A model generated the notes under the pieces. It saw only the letters and a list, made by a program, of their open reading frames with translations. It had not been told where the DNA came from and did no database searches. Made by a program: the position numbers and the translations under genes. A DNA stretch of 64,000 nucleotides, taken from Podospora pseudoanserina. Lineage: Eukaryota; Ascomycota; Sordariomycetes; Sordariales; Podosporaceae. Below, in pieces: positions 1-12,900 of this stretch; position 1 is the stretch's first letter; every line of letters starts with the position of its first letter. The DNA is taken from contig NC_085920.1 in NCBI RefSeq assembly GCF_035222485.1, positions 620,001-684,000 on the forward strand, read 5' to 3'.

Positions 1-3000
1 ATTCTCTCGGGATGTCTGAAATCCTAAATCTTGAAGACTCCTGGTGGGCGAGACACCAGAGGTATATGGCAGCCTGGAAGGTGGTAGAGTTGTTTTATCT
101 GATGGGTTCTATGAATCAGAAGCGCTGACTCCAGATATATCATGACTTGTGGTAGTTCAGCCCTGTCTGAACCCACCGATGACATAACCAGTCACTCATG
201 AGTGGTCGCTCTCGAGGCCCGATCTACTCCCAAACAAGGAACTCGTCGCGAAGTGAAAGCAGGCAGAGTGATGAGGCAGAAGCAGATTGTGTTCTCTAAT
301 TGGTGAGAATTTCAACCGCGAATCCTAGCCCAAACCTCGCAGATGCTTGCTCTCGGGGAGGGAAGGACCGCTCCGCCTCAAAAGCGTATTCCGCATTTGC
401 CTTGCTTCCGAATGGCTACTCCTTCGCGCACAATGCAAATCCACTGGTGATGTTGGAACTAGCGGGACATCGGCTGAAGTGAAATACTTGGTCCAAGATT
501 CCTGTCAACACGTCTCTGTGCCTGACGAATTGGGATCGACGTATCCTTAGAGCCTTGCTTCTCCCAGCATGATCCTCCGTTGGGGCTCGGGGGGTGTAGA
601 TAAAGCATTCCCAAGCTAAGCAGCCGCTTTCTCCGAGAGAGTGCCTCGACCCTCTCCTATCGCTGGACCGTCACACCGTCGCCCAACTGCTTTGATCCTG
701 AAAGAAGCACGCCGCACACGTCTGACATACGAAGAGCTGTATGTTGAAAAGAAGACTCATCCTCTCACGTCATGCGTGACACACTGTTGCTTCTCGGTGC
801 TTGGTGTGTAGATTCTCGAGGTTGCTTGCCACGTAGGGGAAGTTGAACACTGGTAGAGAAGAGCACTTGACAGCGACCACACAACATGACAACTTCGTGT
901 TCCCCGATACGGCTGTATTCTGATCATGTCCATCACCTGAACTTGACAGAGCGCTTTTCCCAAGTACCTTCAAGTACCCTTGGTGTCTTCCCCGCAATTG
1001 GCAGGGCCTCGTCGATGTGACTGATCACCTCATACGTCCTCGTTGCCGCTGCCGAGGAAATCTAGAACTCCCAGAAGGCGGGGTTTCTGTTACCATAATC
1101 AGCGTCCGGACACAAACTAGAGAGGGGTCGCGGTGGCAATGATCGTACCGCAGAGGTTCAAAGCCCGGTGACCGCGGCCAAGTTCACCAGCCATGTCGAT
1201 CCCATATGGGCACTGGGAGGCGTCCGTTGGTGATGAAGAAGTTGGACAGGAAATGTGCCCTGCATCCAAGCTGAAGCCAGATCGGCCAACCAGAAGCAAA
1301 GACGGGGTGTTTCGCCGTCTGCAGCAGTCCTCGTGACTATCAAAGCCCCAAGGACATTTCAGGGAAAGCTTTGCCGTCAGGTAGAAAGCGTCTGAGGACT
1401 CCGGGGAGGGTTTCGACCTTCCTAGTCCCAACGGTCCCATAGCGTTCAAAACACATACTCTAAGGAGCTCCCAAGCAGATCGTCAGTCGCTCGCCATAGT
1501 CTTAGACCCTCCCTTATCCATTGCCAGATAGCAACTGGCTTGATGACCTAGCGGTAGCGAAGCCGTTATCAGGGAACGACTCGCCACAGCGGTATGGCAC
1601 GACAGGACAACGGCCCGCTTGCCGCTGTCCGCTCTCGGAGCGAGCTTATCGCTGGTTGGGCTGCGCTCTCGGGGTGTCTTGACCCATCTGCGGACGACGG
1701 CTGTTGACAAATGGTGACTTGAGGTGCTCTTGGACATGCCGGGAGAACGGAAGACGAGATGAGGAGGATGACCAAGACTCTCTTGACTCTAGGCTGTCGA
1801 TTCGGCGGCGTGTCGGTGAGCTGGGGGGTCTTTCCTTGGATGATGCGCGCGGAACAGCCTATCAATTCGCCTCTTGACCGCCAGTCAGACTGTGCGAATC
1901 GTGGTTTGATCATGAGCAAGGCAGGCCTGCCCTGGGATCATATCCAGTGTTTTGAACAAAGTTGGCCGGGTTTCAGTCGGACCGGTACGGTAATGGGTCG
2001 GTGACATGCGCGGCCTTTTCCACGGCACGGGAAAAGGAAAGGATCATGGATCCCGGGAGCTCTTTGACATTATCTGCTTGCCACGCTGGAGGAAGGAGAT
2101 AGTGGCAGGCTGCTGCTATCCTGAACCCTGTGCTTTGCATCAGCGACGCCAGAACAAGGCACCAAACGGTAATGATGCAACCACATCGTCGGGGCATATG
2201 CAGGAGAAAGGCGTCATAGAAGAGATAAATTGCTGAAAAGATTAGACATCATGGCCCCGCTTGGATGGCCCGCCTTTCGAGTTGTGGTAGATGTCGATAT
2301 TACCTGCCTGTATGCCCGGGGCATACCCACGCCGAGCCTGGATTTGGACCTGGGGGTTTGGGAGCCTGGGGGTCTGAGAGACAGTCTCGCAGTTTATCCA
2401 GAAAAATGCCACTTTTCGCCGCAGGAAAAAGCCCTTGAATGCGCATCATCCAGATCGACCGCATCTGCCGGAGCTGCACTGCTGCTTCCCCGAGCCATGC
2501 TCTCCGGACCGCGGGTTGGGTTCCATTGTTCCATCACAGCAGACCTTCGCTTGCTGGGTGCTCCCCAATTTGCAGAAGCGAATGAATTCTCTTCCACATC
2601 ATCTCACCACCCAACAGCACCACGACAGCCACGATGCCCGTCCCAACCCCTCCCACTTGCTGCCCCGAGGTCGCTATGACGTTAGCGGGCCCTTGTACAC
2701 AATGCACCAGATGCGGGTGGATTGCAAGTCGACAGGACATGGCCATGGGACGGCATTGCGTGCAGTCAGAGAAATGAGCGAGTGCGCGGCGGGGGGGGGG
2801 CGGTCGCAGAGAGCTTGAAGAACTTTGCAACCCCTCGATTCGGCTCTGAGGTGGCAGTATTATTATTAGTGTGCCGCTTGATATCGGTTCTGCGCGTGCT
2901 GGTAGCGCACTCCAACAAGGACCGCGGGATGGGCCAAGATGCCCTTGGTTGAGACCGGCGTCAATCTCAGCAACATGGCTCTGGTGAGGATTTCAATTCC

Positions 3001-6000
3001 GGATGAATGGTCGACAAAGGGGAGGTAGCAGTGACGTGCTGCACGAACACAATGCTCATCATTGCCCGGTTGGACAGCTGAAGCCAAGGCAATTCAGGGC
3101 GATGATGCTGTGGGTGTCTGGCTGGCTCTTCTCGAACCAGATGTCGATATTTCTTGTCAACACATTGCCGACGATATGCCGGCCCGATGAGGTCTGGGCA
3201 CGCAGAAAAGAGGTTGCCATTATACGTGTGATGGCGAGGAGGATGCTGCAGCGTTGTAGTAAAGCATGATCCCAACGATAACATATCGAATCCCATGGGG
3301 GTTGGCGTAGTGCAAGTCTGGAAATAGAAGTGCGAGATAGCAGGGTGTGCATTCTAGAAGGCCTTGTCGTTGCTTTTTCTGAAGAACCGAAGTAAAGTAC
3401 CTAGGTAGGTACTCAATCATCCCACTTCAGTGAACCTACCTATTCGCAACTGCCTCCCGTCCCGAGTTCACCAGAACAGGCAGGCAGCACAGACCACTCA
3501 GCCCGCAGACACTCAGCGAACCCTAATAACCGGGCCGGCAGAGTGGAAGAGCACTTTAAACTAACTTCTGACTGAGTGCGGGAAAGAATTATTTGCTCCC
3601 ACAATATCCAAGTGTTTCTTGTCCTCTTGATGTAACACTTGGGTTTTAGCTGCAGAAGGAGTTGCAGCCTTGTTATTTTTACAAATTTCTTATCAGCAAG
3701 GCATCGCGATATCTATGTGTGCCAACGCTTCAAAACGCATCCCGTCTCGCGAAAACGCCGTCATGGCAAGCCCGAATTAGATACGCCAGCACCATAGCAG
3801 TTTGTACAAGTCACAGAAAGTACATGTGTCTACTGGGCCACGGTGGATGGGAAAGGAGAGACGTTGGGTGAGTGCGGGATAGTTCTTGGCATATCGCTGG
3901 CCGCAACCTCATCCCCACATACCCCAACTCATATACACACCACACACCTCTAATTTATTCATCGTCAGAGAGACGGCGCGGGATGTTTTCCAGCTTTGTG
4001 GGGATGCGTGTAGCAAGTCGTCTTCACTCGGGAGATCGTCACGCAATCCGTTAGGTCACACATCGCGAACTATGGGGGGGAATAAGAAAGTTCGCCGCCG
4101 GTGAGCGCCCTTCCGGATCGCCAACGATGTGGCGCCTGCTTCGACGCCATTGAACGGCAACGAACGGGACGCTCCGTTGGATTGCGACATGAGTCGTGCC
4201 AGGTGGGCCCACCTGACAAAACACATTCACCAGCTTCACCAATGTATGTACACACCATTAGACCTTGTCATGAGATTTATCATATATACGACAAATGTAG
4301 TGCTATATTTGCACCTACATCACACCCAGCAGAGTAGTTATACCTATGTGGCTCAGCCGGCCGGTTGACACTTGGCCATCCAAACTCGGCTCTTTTGCTC
4401 GAGACTGGATATTGGCCGGCACCCCAGTCCGACGCTTTGAACTCGAATTCCATGATGCTGCCACTCACTGCCACTTTGATGTTTCCAGGGATGAGACAAT
4501 GACCTGATCCTGATCCTTTCTACGAGTGGATGCTGCCCCTGAGAGCAACAACTTTGCGGAGGCTCAGCAGCACTCGGCTTCGGTCCGGCTCGACTCCCCC
4601 GGCCTGTGGGGGCCCGAATTCTCCTCGGCCGTTGTGACGTCTGGTCCACATGGCGGCCCGTGTAGGGCGGTCGAATTTGACGACGTCCCTGAGCGAGACG
4701 TGGTGAAACAACAGTCTCTCGCGTACCGAACCCGAACATTGAACACGCCAGCAACTGTCTCCTGAGCAGAAAGATGTGTCTTTTTCTTCTCGCCAACCAG
4801 GAGCGCCACGGTTCGTCAACATCACAGATATCATGCAACCACCTTCGGCGTTTACGGACCTGAAGATCTTCGGCCTACTCTTTTTCTTCTGTCTCTCCTG
4901 CACGGCATTTGCTCTGAGCAAGGGCATAGTTTGATCCCGATGTCCATAGTTGGCAAGCGCTGCGGGTCATAACAGGGGCCATGCTCAAATCAAAGAGTTC
5001 ACCAGGCTCAAAACTTGATCGTCGACACGCGATACCGTCGCAGAATGTTATTGACAGCGCATGACGAAGCCAGCCCTAAACCAGGCCTTGTTCTCACCGA
5101 GACATGGCAGGACGGCCTTGACCGAATTGAAGCGTGTCAACTATGAGGTGCAAACCAATCCTTACTAGCAGCGTTTCGGGTGGCAGCCGTTTATACAACA
5201 GGGGGCGCATCTGCTCGACCCCGATTAGTCTACACGGCCGCCAGCCAGCATACGCGGACCGCTCAAGATCTTGCTCGGATGCAAGGTGTCTTTCCGTCAT
5301 CACGGCAGTGGCCGGGCACTTCGTACCTGCATGAGAGATGGCCATCGACACTTGTTGGGGCTTTCACCCTCAGTATGGACCCGCCCCCATCCACAAAGAC
5401 AGGACGAAACGAAGCCCACGTCAACTGTCGTCGCTATAGTCGGCTGCCCTAACGACACCCACGTCAAACATCGCCTGCCAGCACGCCAACTCAAAGATGG
5501 ATGATATGATGAAGCCACATCTCGCTGCGTGGGTTATCCCGACAACCGAGGGTGCTTTGAAGGGGACCTACCTCTTTAACGACGGGATGATGTTGTGGCC
5601 CGTGCTTCCGTATTGCCAAAATTGGCGGAGCAATGGATCGCCGGCTCGACCGTTCTCCGTTCATGGCCAAGTGGGCTCCCGTTGGACCACCCTCGATGAC
5701 ATCCTTGAAGACGGTAGGGTTTAGGACCCATCTCGGACAAGGAGTAGACCCTGTTTGACCTAATTTGTACCCGCTCTCCCCCGCCCATCAAAGGCTTTCG
5801 CCCGAGGCCGGTTCCCAAAGAGGTAGTCGATAACGTTGAATCTCCAGCACCAATGTCCCTTCACCATGTCGGGCCCGTGCCATACATATCCAAGGCCGGC
5901 AGCATGTCGTTTCGAGTCTTTCCGGCCCCGTCCCTCGCCGTGCTCCCCCAGGTGTGCATTCCGGGCAGGTAATTTCATCACCGCCGACGGATTGGAAGTC

Positions 6001-8250
6001 GACTGCAACACCAGCGTTGTAGAGACCGTGGGGTGGATCGTCAAAGGAACGCCAAGTACTCCAGAAAACAAACGGTTCTCCGTTCCAGACCTCCACACCT
6101 GGAGCCGCGGCGTTCATCTGATGATTCGATGATTCGTCGCTTGTCAACGTCGGATTTCCTGCGCTCCGCAAATGACTAATGACATATGAACCTCCAACCT
6201 GTGTTCACAGCGAACGCGAGCTTTCACCAACAAGATTGCCGGCTCTATCCATTGAACAAGGCCATCAGCAACAAAGTGCAAGCCGGTCATTGCCGAGAAG
6301 GCCGGGAGATCGATCGCCAACAACCCGGTTGTCGATTGAACCTTGGCCGGTGTGGAGCAACCAGCTCCGAATATGATTGCTCAACAGCGGACAGAACTCA
6401 CGCCAATGGCCGCATTCCGAGTCCCTCCGCCATGTGATAGGTATCTCTAGCAGCCGCCAACACAGCAGCAGGCCTCTGATTATCACAGCGAGTTGATTGC
6501 CAAAGGAAGATAGAGGGTCTGGCCTACGGCGGGGCGCTCACTGGCCACATGCTGTGCTCTAACAGCAAGCGCAGACTTGTTAGGCGCAAGCGCTGACGGT
6601 GGAGAGCTCTCACCACAACCAGCGCGTGCCTCTCTCTCTCCCCCCGTTGCTGGGGATGGACAGGCGCGGCGATCCAAGTGTACTCCCCCGCTGACTGCTA
6701 CTGGTCAAGAAGAACAGCAGCCCGCCCACGCATTTTGTACGGCCCAGTACCAGAGTGTACATGTGCTCTTGACGGAATCTCTGGTGGATCACGCCTCCAC
6801 ATCCCCGTCCAGCCCATTTTTTTAAAGCCTCAAAATCACCACTCGCTCGCGCAAGCTCGGCGATTTTGGCGGGGTGCCGCAGCGTGTCCAGACCTCAGGG
6901 AGCTTGGCTTGGCAACGCTCCGTCCTTTAACCCATGTCACCAATGGCAAAAGTTTCGACGTTCGCCAAAGGCCAAAACAGAACGATATCTCTGAAGCGTG
7001 AGATTGAGGACAGAATGTACAGCCATGGAAACATATCACTACGCATGGGCCCGCTTCTGGCGCACTCTAAAAGCATTCGAATAAAATTTCAAAAATCACT
7101 TCTTGGGGTTAAACCCCCGGTGGCATCCATTCCTCACGGCTGCACCCCCCTCTCCAGCATGCAGCAATACCCCCAAAAAGGGCCCTTGCCTCAACACCCC
7201 CCCTGGCAGGCCATCACTCTAGGTACACCCCCCCTTGGCTGGTACGGCACGCTTGGCTGGCTACAAAAAACTACCAAAGCAATTGCAGCTATGGGTCGTT
7301 TTTCTAATGTGCATGGGTTCTGCAGTTGTGCACCTTGTTGTCTTTGTCTGGCGTTCCACTTCACGTCGAGGGTGCGCAACAAAACCAAAGCCCCCTTCCA
7401 GTCCGCTTGAGCAGCTAATACCCTACGAGGTACGATGTACGGGGGTATCTGCTGCAACTAAGTATTGCCTCCAAGATTGGCTTCCACCTCCATCGTGGAC
7501 CGAGTACCTTTCTGCATGGGCTCCTGCCGGGCAGTTGCCGACGCCCAGTACATGGAAGGTACCCTCCATCTCTCTTGCTGCTGCCACTCCTCTGAGCAAA
7601 AAAATCTCGCCTTCTCATTTGTTCCTCTTCCTTGTCAAGGAAGCTCTGTCAAAGTTGACAGAGAGTACCACGTCCCTGATGCGTCGCCAGTCTCCTCCTG
7701 CCTCGCTTCTTCTCGTCCTCCCCCCCTCTGGCTATATATGCCGGCACTCCCTCCCCGAGCCTAGACCCGGGGATGTCATCCCGCCGCGTCTTTGCTTTTT
7801 TGTCCTTGTCTTCTTCCAAGAGGCCAATTGGTTCATGCCATGGCTTTGTTTCCTTGACGTTACCCCGTCTTGTGTGTATACTATCTTGGGCATCCTCGTC
7901 GACGGCAACAACAACCTTGTTGTGCCAGCGGGACTCGCCTGTGCCGGTCGTTTTGTTTGATTTCAGTCGCTGTCCCAGAACACGGGCAGGCTCCTACCGC
8001 CCGAGAGCAAAACCGTCAAGGCTGGAGAAAGCTCGAATCTCTCCCCTACAACCCCTCGACGTTCATGACACGGCCGTGCCGTTTCTCGGTCTCCACCACC
8101 CGCTCTCCTCCCGCTTCCCTCCCGACTGGGCTCCGCCCCGGCCTTGTTGCTGAAACCTCGACGTTCTAAAACGAAACATTGCCCTACCACCCACCTCGAT
8201 CTCGCAGCTTGGCGAGACCTGTCACCAAACCTTCAAAACCAGACCGGACT
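1..8250. other. Gene-poor intergenic region upstream of the GT2 gene
   Basis: No reading frame in this stretch gives a recognisable protein, and I found no exon chain with good splice sites. The longest open frames (149 codons at 2230-2679, 158 at 6934-7410 and 241 at 7235-7960) have unremarkable or low-complexity translations; the last begins at TTG and lies in a pyrimidine-rich stretch. A perfect 8-bp inverted repeat with a 2-nt spacer built on TAGGTA lies at 3396-3413. The last 1-1.5 kb, with many C/T tracts, is plausibly the promoter and leader of the glycosyltransferase gene at 8324. Multi-exon small genes or non-coding RNAs cannot be excluded by eye. Confidence 0.6.
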
Positions 8251-8259
8251 TGGTCTGCC

Positions 8260-8269
8260 TATATAAAAG
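8260..8269 (+). promoter_or_regulatory. TATA-like box upstream of the GT2 gene
   Basis: The sequence TATATAAAAG lies about 55 nt before the start codon at 8324, a spacing that fits a core promoter with a short leader. A second, weaker TATATAT stretch is present near 7733. The assignment rests on sequence match and position only. Confidence 0.5.
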
Positions 8270-8323
8270 CAGCCAAGAATCCCCCGTCTCCTGTCTGGAT
8301 CTCACTCGCTTCAAAAAACCAGC

Positions 8324-9924
8324 ATGCCTGAGCTTATGGATCTCCTAATTCCAAGGCTAGATTTCCTCTGGTCTGTGAAGTTTTGGGCCATTTTCCACAC
8401 AATCCTCTGGTAGGTTGACATGCCACTATTCTTTTTTTTTTCTTGAATCCTGCAGGAGCTAACTCGGCACAATTCCAGGCTTCATCGTTATGTCCGCCTG
8501 ATTGTCCACTGCATCAGCCACTGGACATACAAATCCATAGTTCCGAACTGGGAGAAACCGAGATACACATCAAACGATGTCACAGTTATTATCCCAACAA
8601 TTCACAACCGTCCGCAAGAGCTTCAGCCATCCCTGGAAAGCATCCTTGCCTGCAGACCCGCCAAACTGATTCTGGTCACCACCTACAAGAAACACAATGC
8701 GCTGGAAGAGGCTGCTTCCGCCCTCCGTGGGGTGAACAGCACACACCCGACCGTCATCGAGGTTCTGCACGTCGACAAGGCCAACAAGCGGCTACAGGTG
8801 TGCAGGGCGCTCGAGGGGGATCATGTTCAGACTCCCATCACGGTTATGGCTGATGACGACGTAGAATGGCCGTCGACTCTCATGCCCTGGCTACTGGCGC
8901 CGTTCGAGGACGACAGGATGGGTGGAGTTGGCACGTGCCAGAGAGTGAAGCGGGTGGGTGGTGACTTGACAACGCGCATCTTCAATTGGCTCGGCGCAGC
9001 CTATATTGAGAGGAGGAATTTTGAAATCTCAGCGACCCACAATATTGACGGCGGGACCTCTTGCATGTCGGGGCGCACTGGTGCTTACCGAACCGAAATT
9101 CTTAAGAGCTACGACTTTTTGGGCGGGTTCAAGAATGAAAAATGGGGCAAATACATCCTGAATGCGGACGACGACAACTACGTGACACGATGGCTTGTGG
9201 CCCAAAAGTGGAAGACCTGGATCCAGTACGAAAACGAATGTGAGATTGAGACGACGCTCGAAAACGGCTTCAAGTTCTTGTATCAGTGTTCCCGCTGGGC
9301 GAGAAGCAATTGGAGGAGCAACTGGACCAGTCTTGTGCATGAAAGACACGTGCTTACGTATGACAACACCCCCCTTTTATCTCTTCACGTCCCAAACTGA
9401 CTCAAGCCCCCCACAACAATAGTCAGCAACTTTGGTGCACATATGCGCTTCATATCGCAACGTTTACTTCGCTTGCCTTTGTCGTCGATCCCCTTCTGCT
9501 CTTCTCGTGCTGGTGGGCGACGGAGAACTGGGAGCTCAGGAGCCGCTATATCCTACTCGCTGCAGAAATAATATTCATGTTTTGCTTCACGAAAGTGGTA
9601 AAACTGGTTGGGCTGTTCCGCAGGAATCCGAGTGACATCATGTTCCTGCCCGTGTCCATTCTGTTCGGTTGGTTCCACGGGTTCATCAAGCTGTATGCGC
9701 TGTTTACGCTCAAGCAGACGTCGTGGGGCAGTCGTGAGGATGGTGACGAGCACAACCAGTTCCGTCTCCAAGAGAAGCCGGTCCGCAGCCAGGCCATGGC
9801 CATGCCGGGCGGGCCAGATCTTCTCGAGTCGGTGCGGCACACGGCCACCTCCCAAGCCCGCCGGGCTTCCTATCTGGCGCAGAAGCACGAGTTTAGCGGG
9901 TGCATGGTGGACGAAGTGTTGTAA
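8324..9924 (+). CDS. Family 2 membrane glycosyltransferase (Cps1/hyaluronan-synthase-like polysaccharide synthase)
   Basis: This is a 488-residue inverting processive-type glycosyltransferase, predicted to sit in a membrane and polymerise sugars from a nucleotide-sugar donor. Exons are 8324-8409, 8479-9357 and 9423-9924; the joins restore W-L-H-R and L-T-Q-Q. An N-terminal hydrophobic segment is followed by the GT-A core, which starts at VIIPT (about residue 57). The donor/metal site is the DDD at 154-156 (MADDDVEW). A second acidic patch NADDDN lies near 257-262, and the acceptor motif QxxRW is QCSRW at 298-302. Exon 3 adds several hydrophobic helices and a charged tail. Length and motif order fit fungal Cps1-like GT2 proteins. 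In Zymoseptoria and Fusarium a GT2 of this general type supports hyphal growth on surfaces and plant infection; orthology to that protein is inferred. The sugar is unknown. The gene stands alone with long empty flanks. Confidence 0.88.
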
Positions 9925-12900
9925 CATTCACGGCGCAACACCGACGCTGGGGAAGGGGAAAGCAGCACGGGCGGTTGGGACGACCTCCAAAAACGAAGCC
10001 GTCTCGCCAGTGCATTAATATCACGATTCATGTGGCCGAATGGCTTGGGATGCTACGAATTTCATTTTTTGGGTATCAGGACGGTCGGGGGGTCAGGAAT
10101 AAGGGCATGGGATTGAGGTCAACAGGACTCCTTTATCCCGGACGGGATTGGTTTTTGGGTTTTGGGTTCTTCTCACCCCCCCTGTGGCTCGTTTTCTTTC
10201 TCAAGAGGTTGTTCGAGGGCGCATCACTTACGATTCATCACAACAACAAAAACGGGGGTTGGTCCGCGGCGACGAGGAAAAGTTTGAGATTTGTTCTTTT
10301 TTTTTCTCTTGTTTTTTACAGGCTCATGTTTTGTTTTACGAGTTTTTTTTTCTCGTCTTTTTTTTTTGTTTTTTCTTTTTCCTCCGATTTCATCTCTCTT
10401 CATTTTGGTGCCCATTATGGCTAGGACGGTTCATGGTGGGAAACGGGTCTCCAGGGTCAAAATCGTAATGGTATTTCAAAGGTCGCCGGCATGGAACACA
10501 CGAGGTTTGTGTTGGCAGGGAGCGAGGCTTCGGAATGGGCACTCGCTCTTTAATAGGCAGGGAACAGGTCTGGGGGCTTGGTTGGTATATGGGTCAAAGA
10601 GAAAACCTCTCACCCACTGGGACGGCAAGAGGACATATACAAGAGAATTAGAATGGTGTCCGTTAGACATAGATAGACTGACGGAGACGATTGCTCTGGT
10701 ATCCAATGGCAAAAAAAAGGTATTGGCCTCTATATGTTTGTCGATACTGCCTGTCTTTTTCATAGCTTGCGCAAAGCTGGATGTTGATTCGATGCCAGCT
10801 GGTATAAGAAAGCCAACGGACCAATCAAGAGCGGGCAGTCTTCCCAATCTGGCTACCAGGGACCTTTCACACTGGCGATCTTTACCAAGGTCAGGTAGCA
10901 CAGCAGACTAACCTTAACCAAACCAATGCACGACATCTGCGCATCGCTTTGGAAACACACCGACCTGGCCGCAACGTGATGCCTGCCCATGTCGATGCTT
11001 GGCCTTGTAGTAGGCGAGGAAAGACATGGGGTGACACGGCATTCGGCCCTCGATGGTCCAAGGAGGACTCGCGCTTGAACTGCACACGCCCACGTCCCGC
11101 TTGCCCCCCAAGCAGCAACCAGCTCGGCGTACAACATGCATCACGCACCGAAAATAACCTGGGGACATCTCCCTGGTCGCCGCCACATGCGCCTGTCCTC
11201 GATTCCAGGTTGGCTGACAGCAGCCCCGGGACTCTTGTGTGGACAGCCCACGTCCCAAGACCCGAGGCTCTTTCCAGGGTTCCTGATAGGCCGATCTGAT
11301 GTTGCATAATGCATCTAGACCGATTAAGAAGACGACAAACCAGGCCCCTCCACCGGGTAGATTTACGATGCCACATCGTTCTCGTCTCCTGACGAGCCTT
11401 CAGAACACAAAGCTCGCTTCTATAAGGTTCGAAAGCACGGAACGGCCACTGCAACACAGCCATTCTTCGAGGTATATCAAATGACCAACCCCGCCCTGGA
11501 CAAGAGCCGCTGTGTCCCTCTGACCGAATCAAGTGAACTTATTGTCAGGGAACCCTTGACGATGTATCGCCATGGTCTGTTGACAAAGCTAATTGAGCGA
11601 GATCGAGATAGGAAATATTGACACTCCAGCCACTCGTAAACAGAGTGGAGACCACGCACAATCTCGAATTGACCACCGAGCAGCTCATTCAGAACGACAG
11701 GTGACTTTGAGGCCCCATGGAACCAAGCCAACCAATTCTAAGCCCAGTTGTGGTACTACTGACGGACATTCAATGTACCGTACAGTTCTTGACAGCGACC
11801 CATACCTTACGTCACCGGACTTATCAGGGAAAGCGTGCCCGTACCTGCTTCTATTCGACACACTGCTCGGTCTTCTTGGCTCGCAGATATACCTACATAC
11901 TGGCTGACTGGCTCGACCAGCTGCCCGGCCTGTCAGGCACAGCTTGTTTCTTCGACATATATCTTACAATTTGATTGGTTGGATATGTTACGCAGTCCAG
12001 GCAGACCGGAAAAAAGCAGGAATTCGAAATATGAAGCATGATCATGAATGAATTTCCATACTGACAGAAATAGGAAGCCTCTCTTTCTGGGCGCCATGCA
12101 CACGAAGTTGCAATTATCCCGCTTCCTGCCCTCCTCGCGCGTTCCACGCCCACACTGCCACCTGCAGGCATCTCTCCTTCAAGCATGGTTCCTGCCTCTT
12201 TCGACCAAAAACCCTCTCGCCTTCGTGGGATGGGATTGACACATCTCGGCTGAGCCGTGGGCAAGCACGCAAATTTCCGCACAAAAGTTCGGGGTTCGGC
12301 CTCTTCGTTCATCATGAAAGCAACACCACATGCTACCTCTGGATATGAAAGGCTATCAATTGCCATTGCCGGTATCAACAAGCAATCATTGCCGACTGAA
12401 TCTCCAGACCACGGACGATCTAATTTCACCAATCAGCTAGTATGCGAGCAATAACATCTCGATGGTCCGCCTTCAGCAAGGATGATCCTCCTTTCACCTA
12501 CCATCGACAGCTTGGCCAAGCAGGTGAGTTTAAGCGGAGCTCGATCTCCCACCCGCCATGACATAACCGCTAATCAGGACTGGGGTGATTCTACAGCGGA
12601 ACATATACGACATCTTCTTCATGGCACTGTTGCTCGCCAAGCAGCTGTTTCGGGAAGCGTCCCGATCTTGTTTCTTGCAAACGCATCCAAAACCTGATGA
12701 TCCGTGGCACCTTCATCCCCGGCCACACCTCGAGATGGGTGGAGCAGCCTGCCTCTCTCCGGTGCTAAGAGCGAGATGGCATTGACTGAATCGTCCGGGT
12801 GCATTCGCCCTGGAGCCGCTAATGCTCGATCCAGATGGTGGTTCTGGAGACTCGACCCCGGAATGATGCTTCACGACGATACTTCCCCAGAACCCCGCTA

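Noticed and set aside
2230-2679. 149-codon frame in the left gene-poor region
   Set aside because: No ATG at its start and no domain; the overlapping frames on both strands are equally long.
7235-7960. 241-codon frame upstream of the GT2 gene
   Set aside because: It starts at TTG in a pyrimidine-rich region, its hydrophobic Leu/Ser/Pro content follows from C/T-rich DNA, and it resembles no protein.
10891-11532. 213-codon minus-strand frame
   Set aside because: Overlapping frames of similar length exist on both strands (10914-11258 and 10949-11299), there is no recognisable domain, and the composition is Arg/Cys/Gly-rich as in chance frames.
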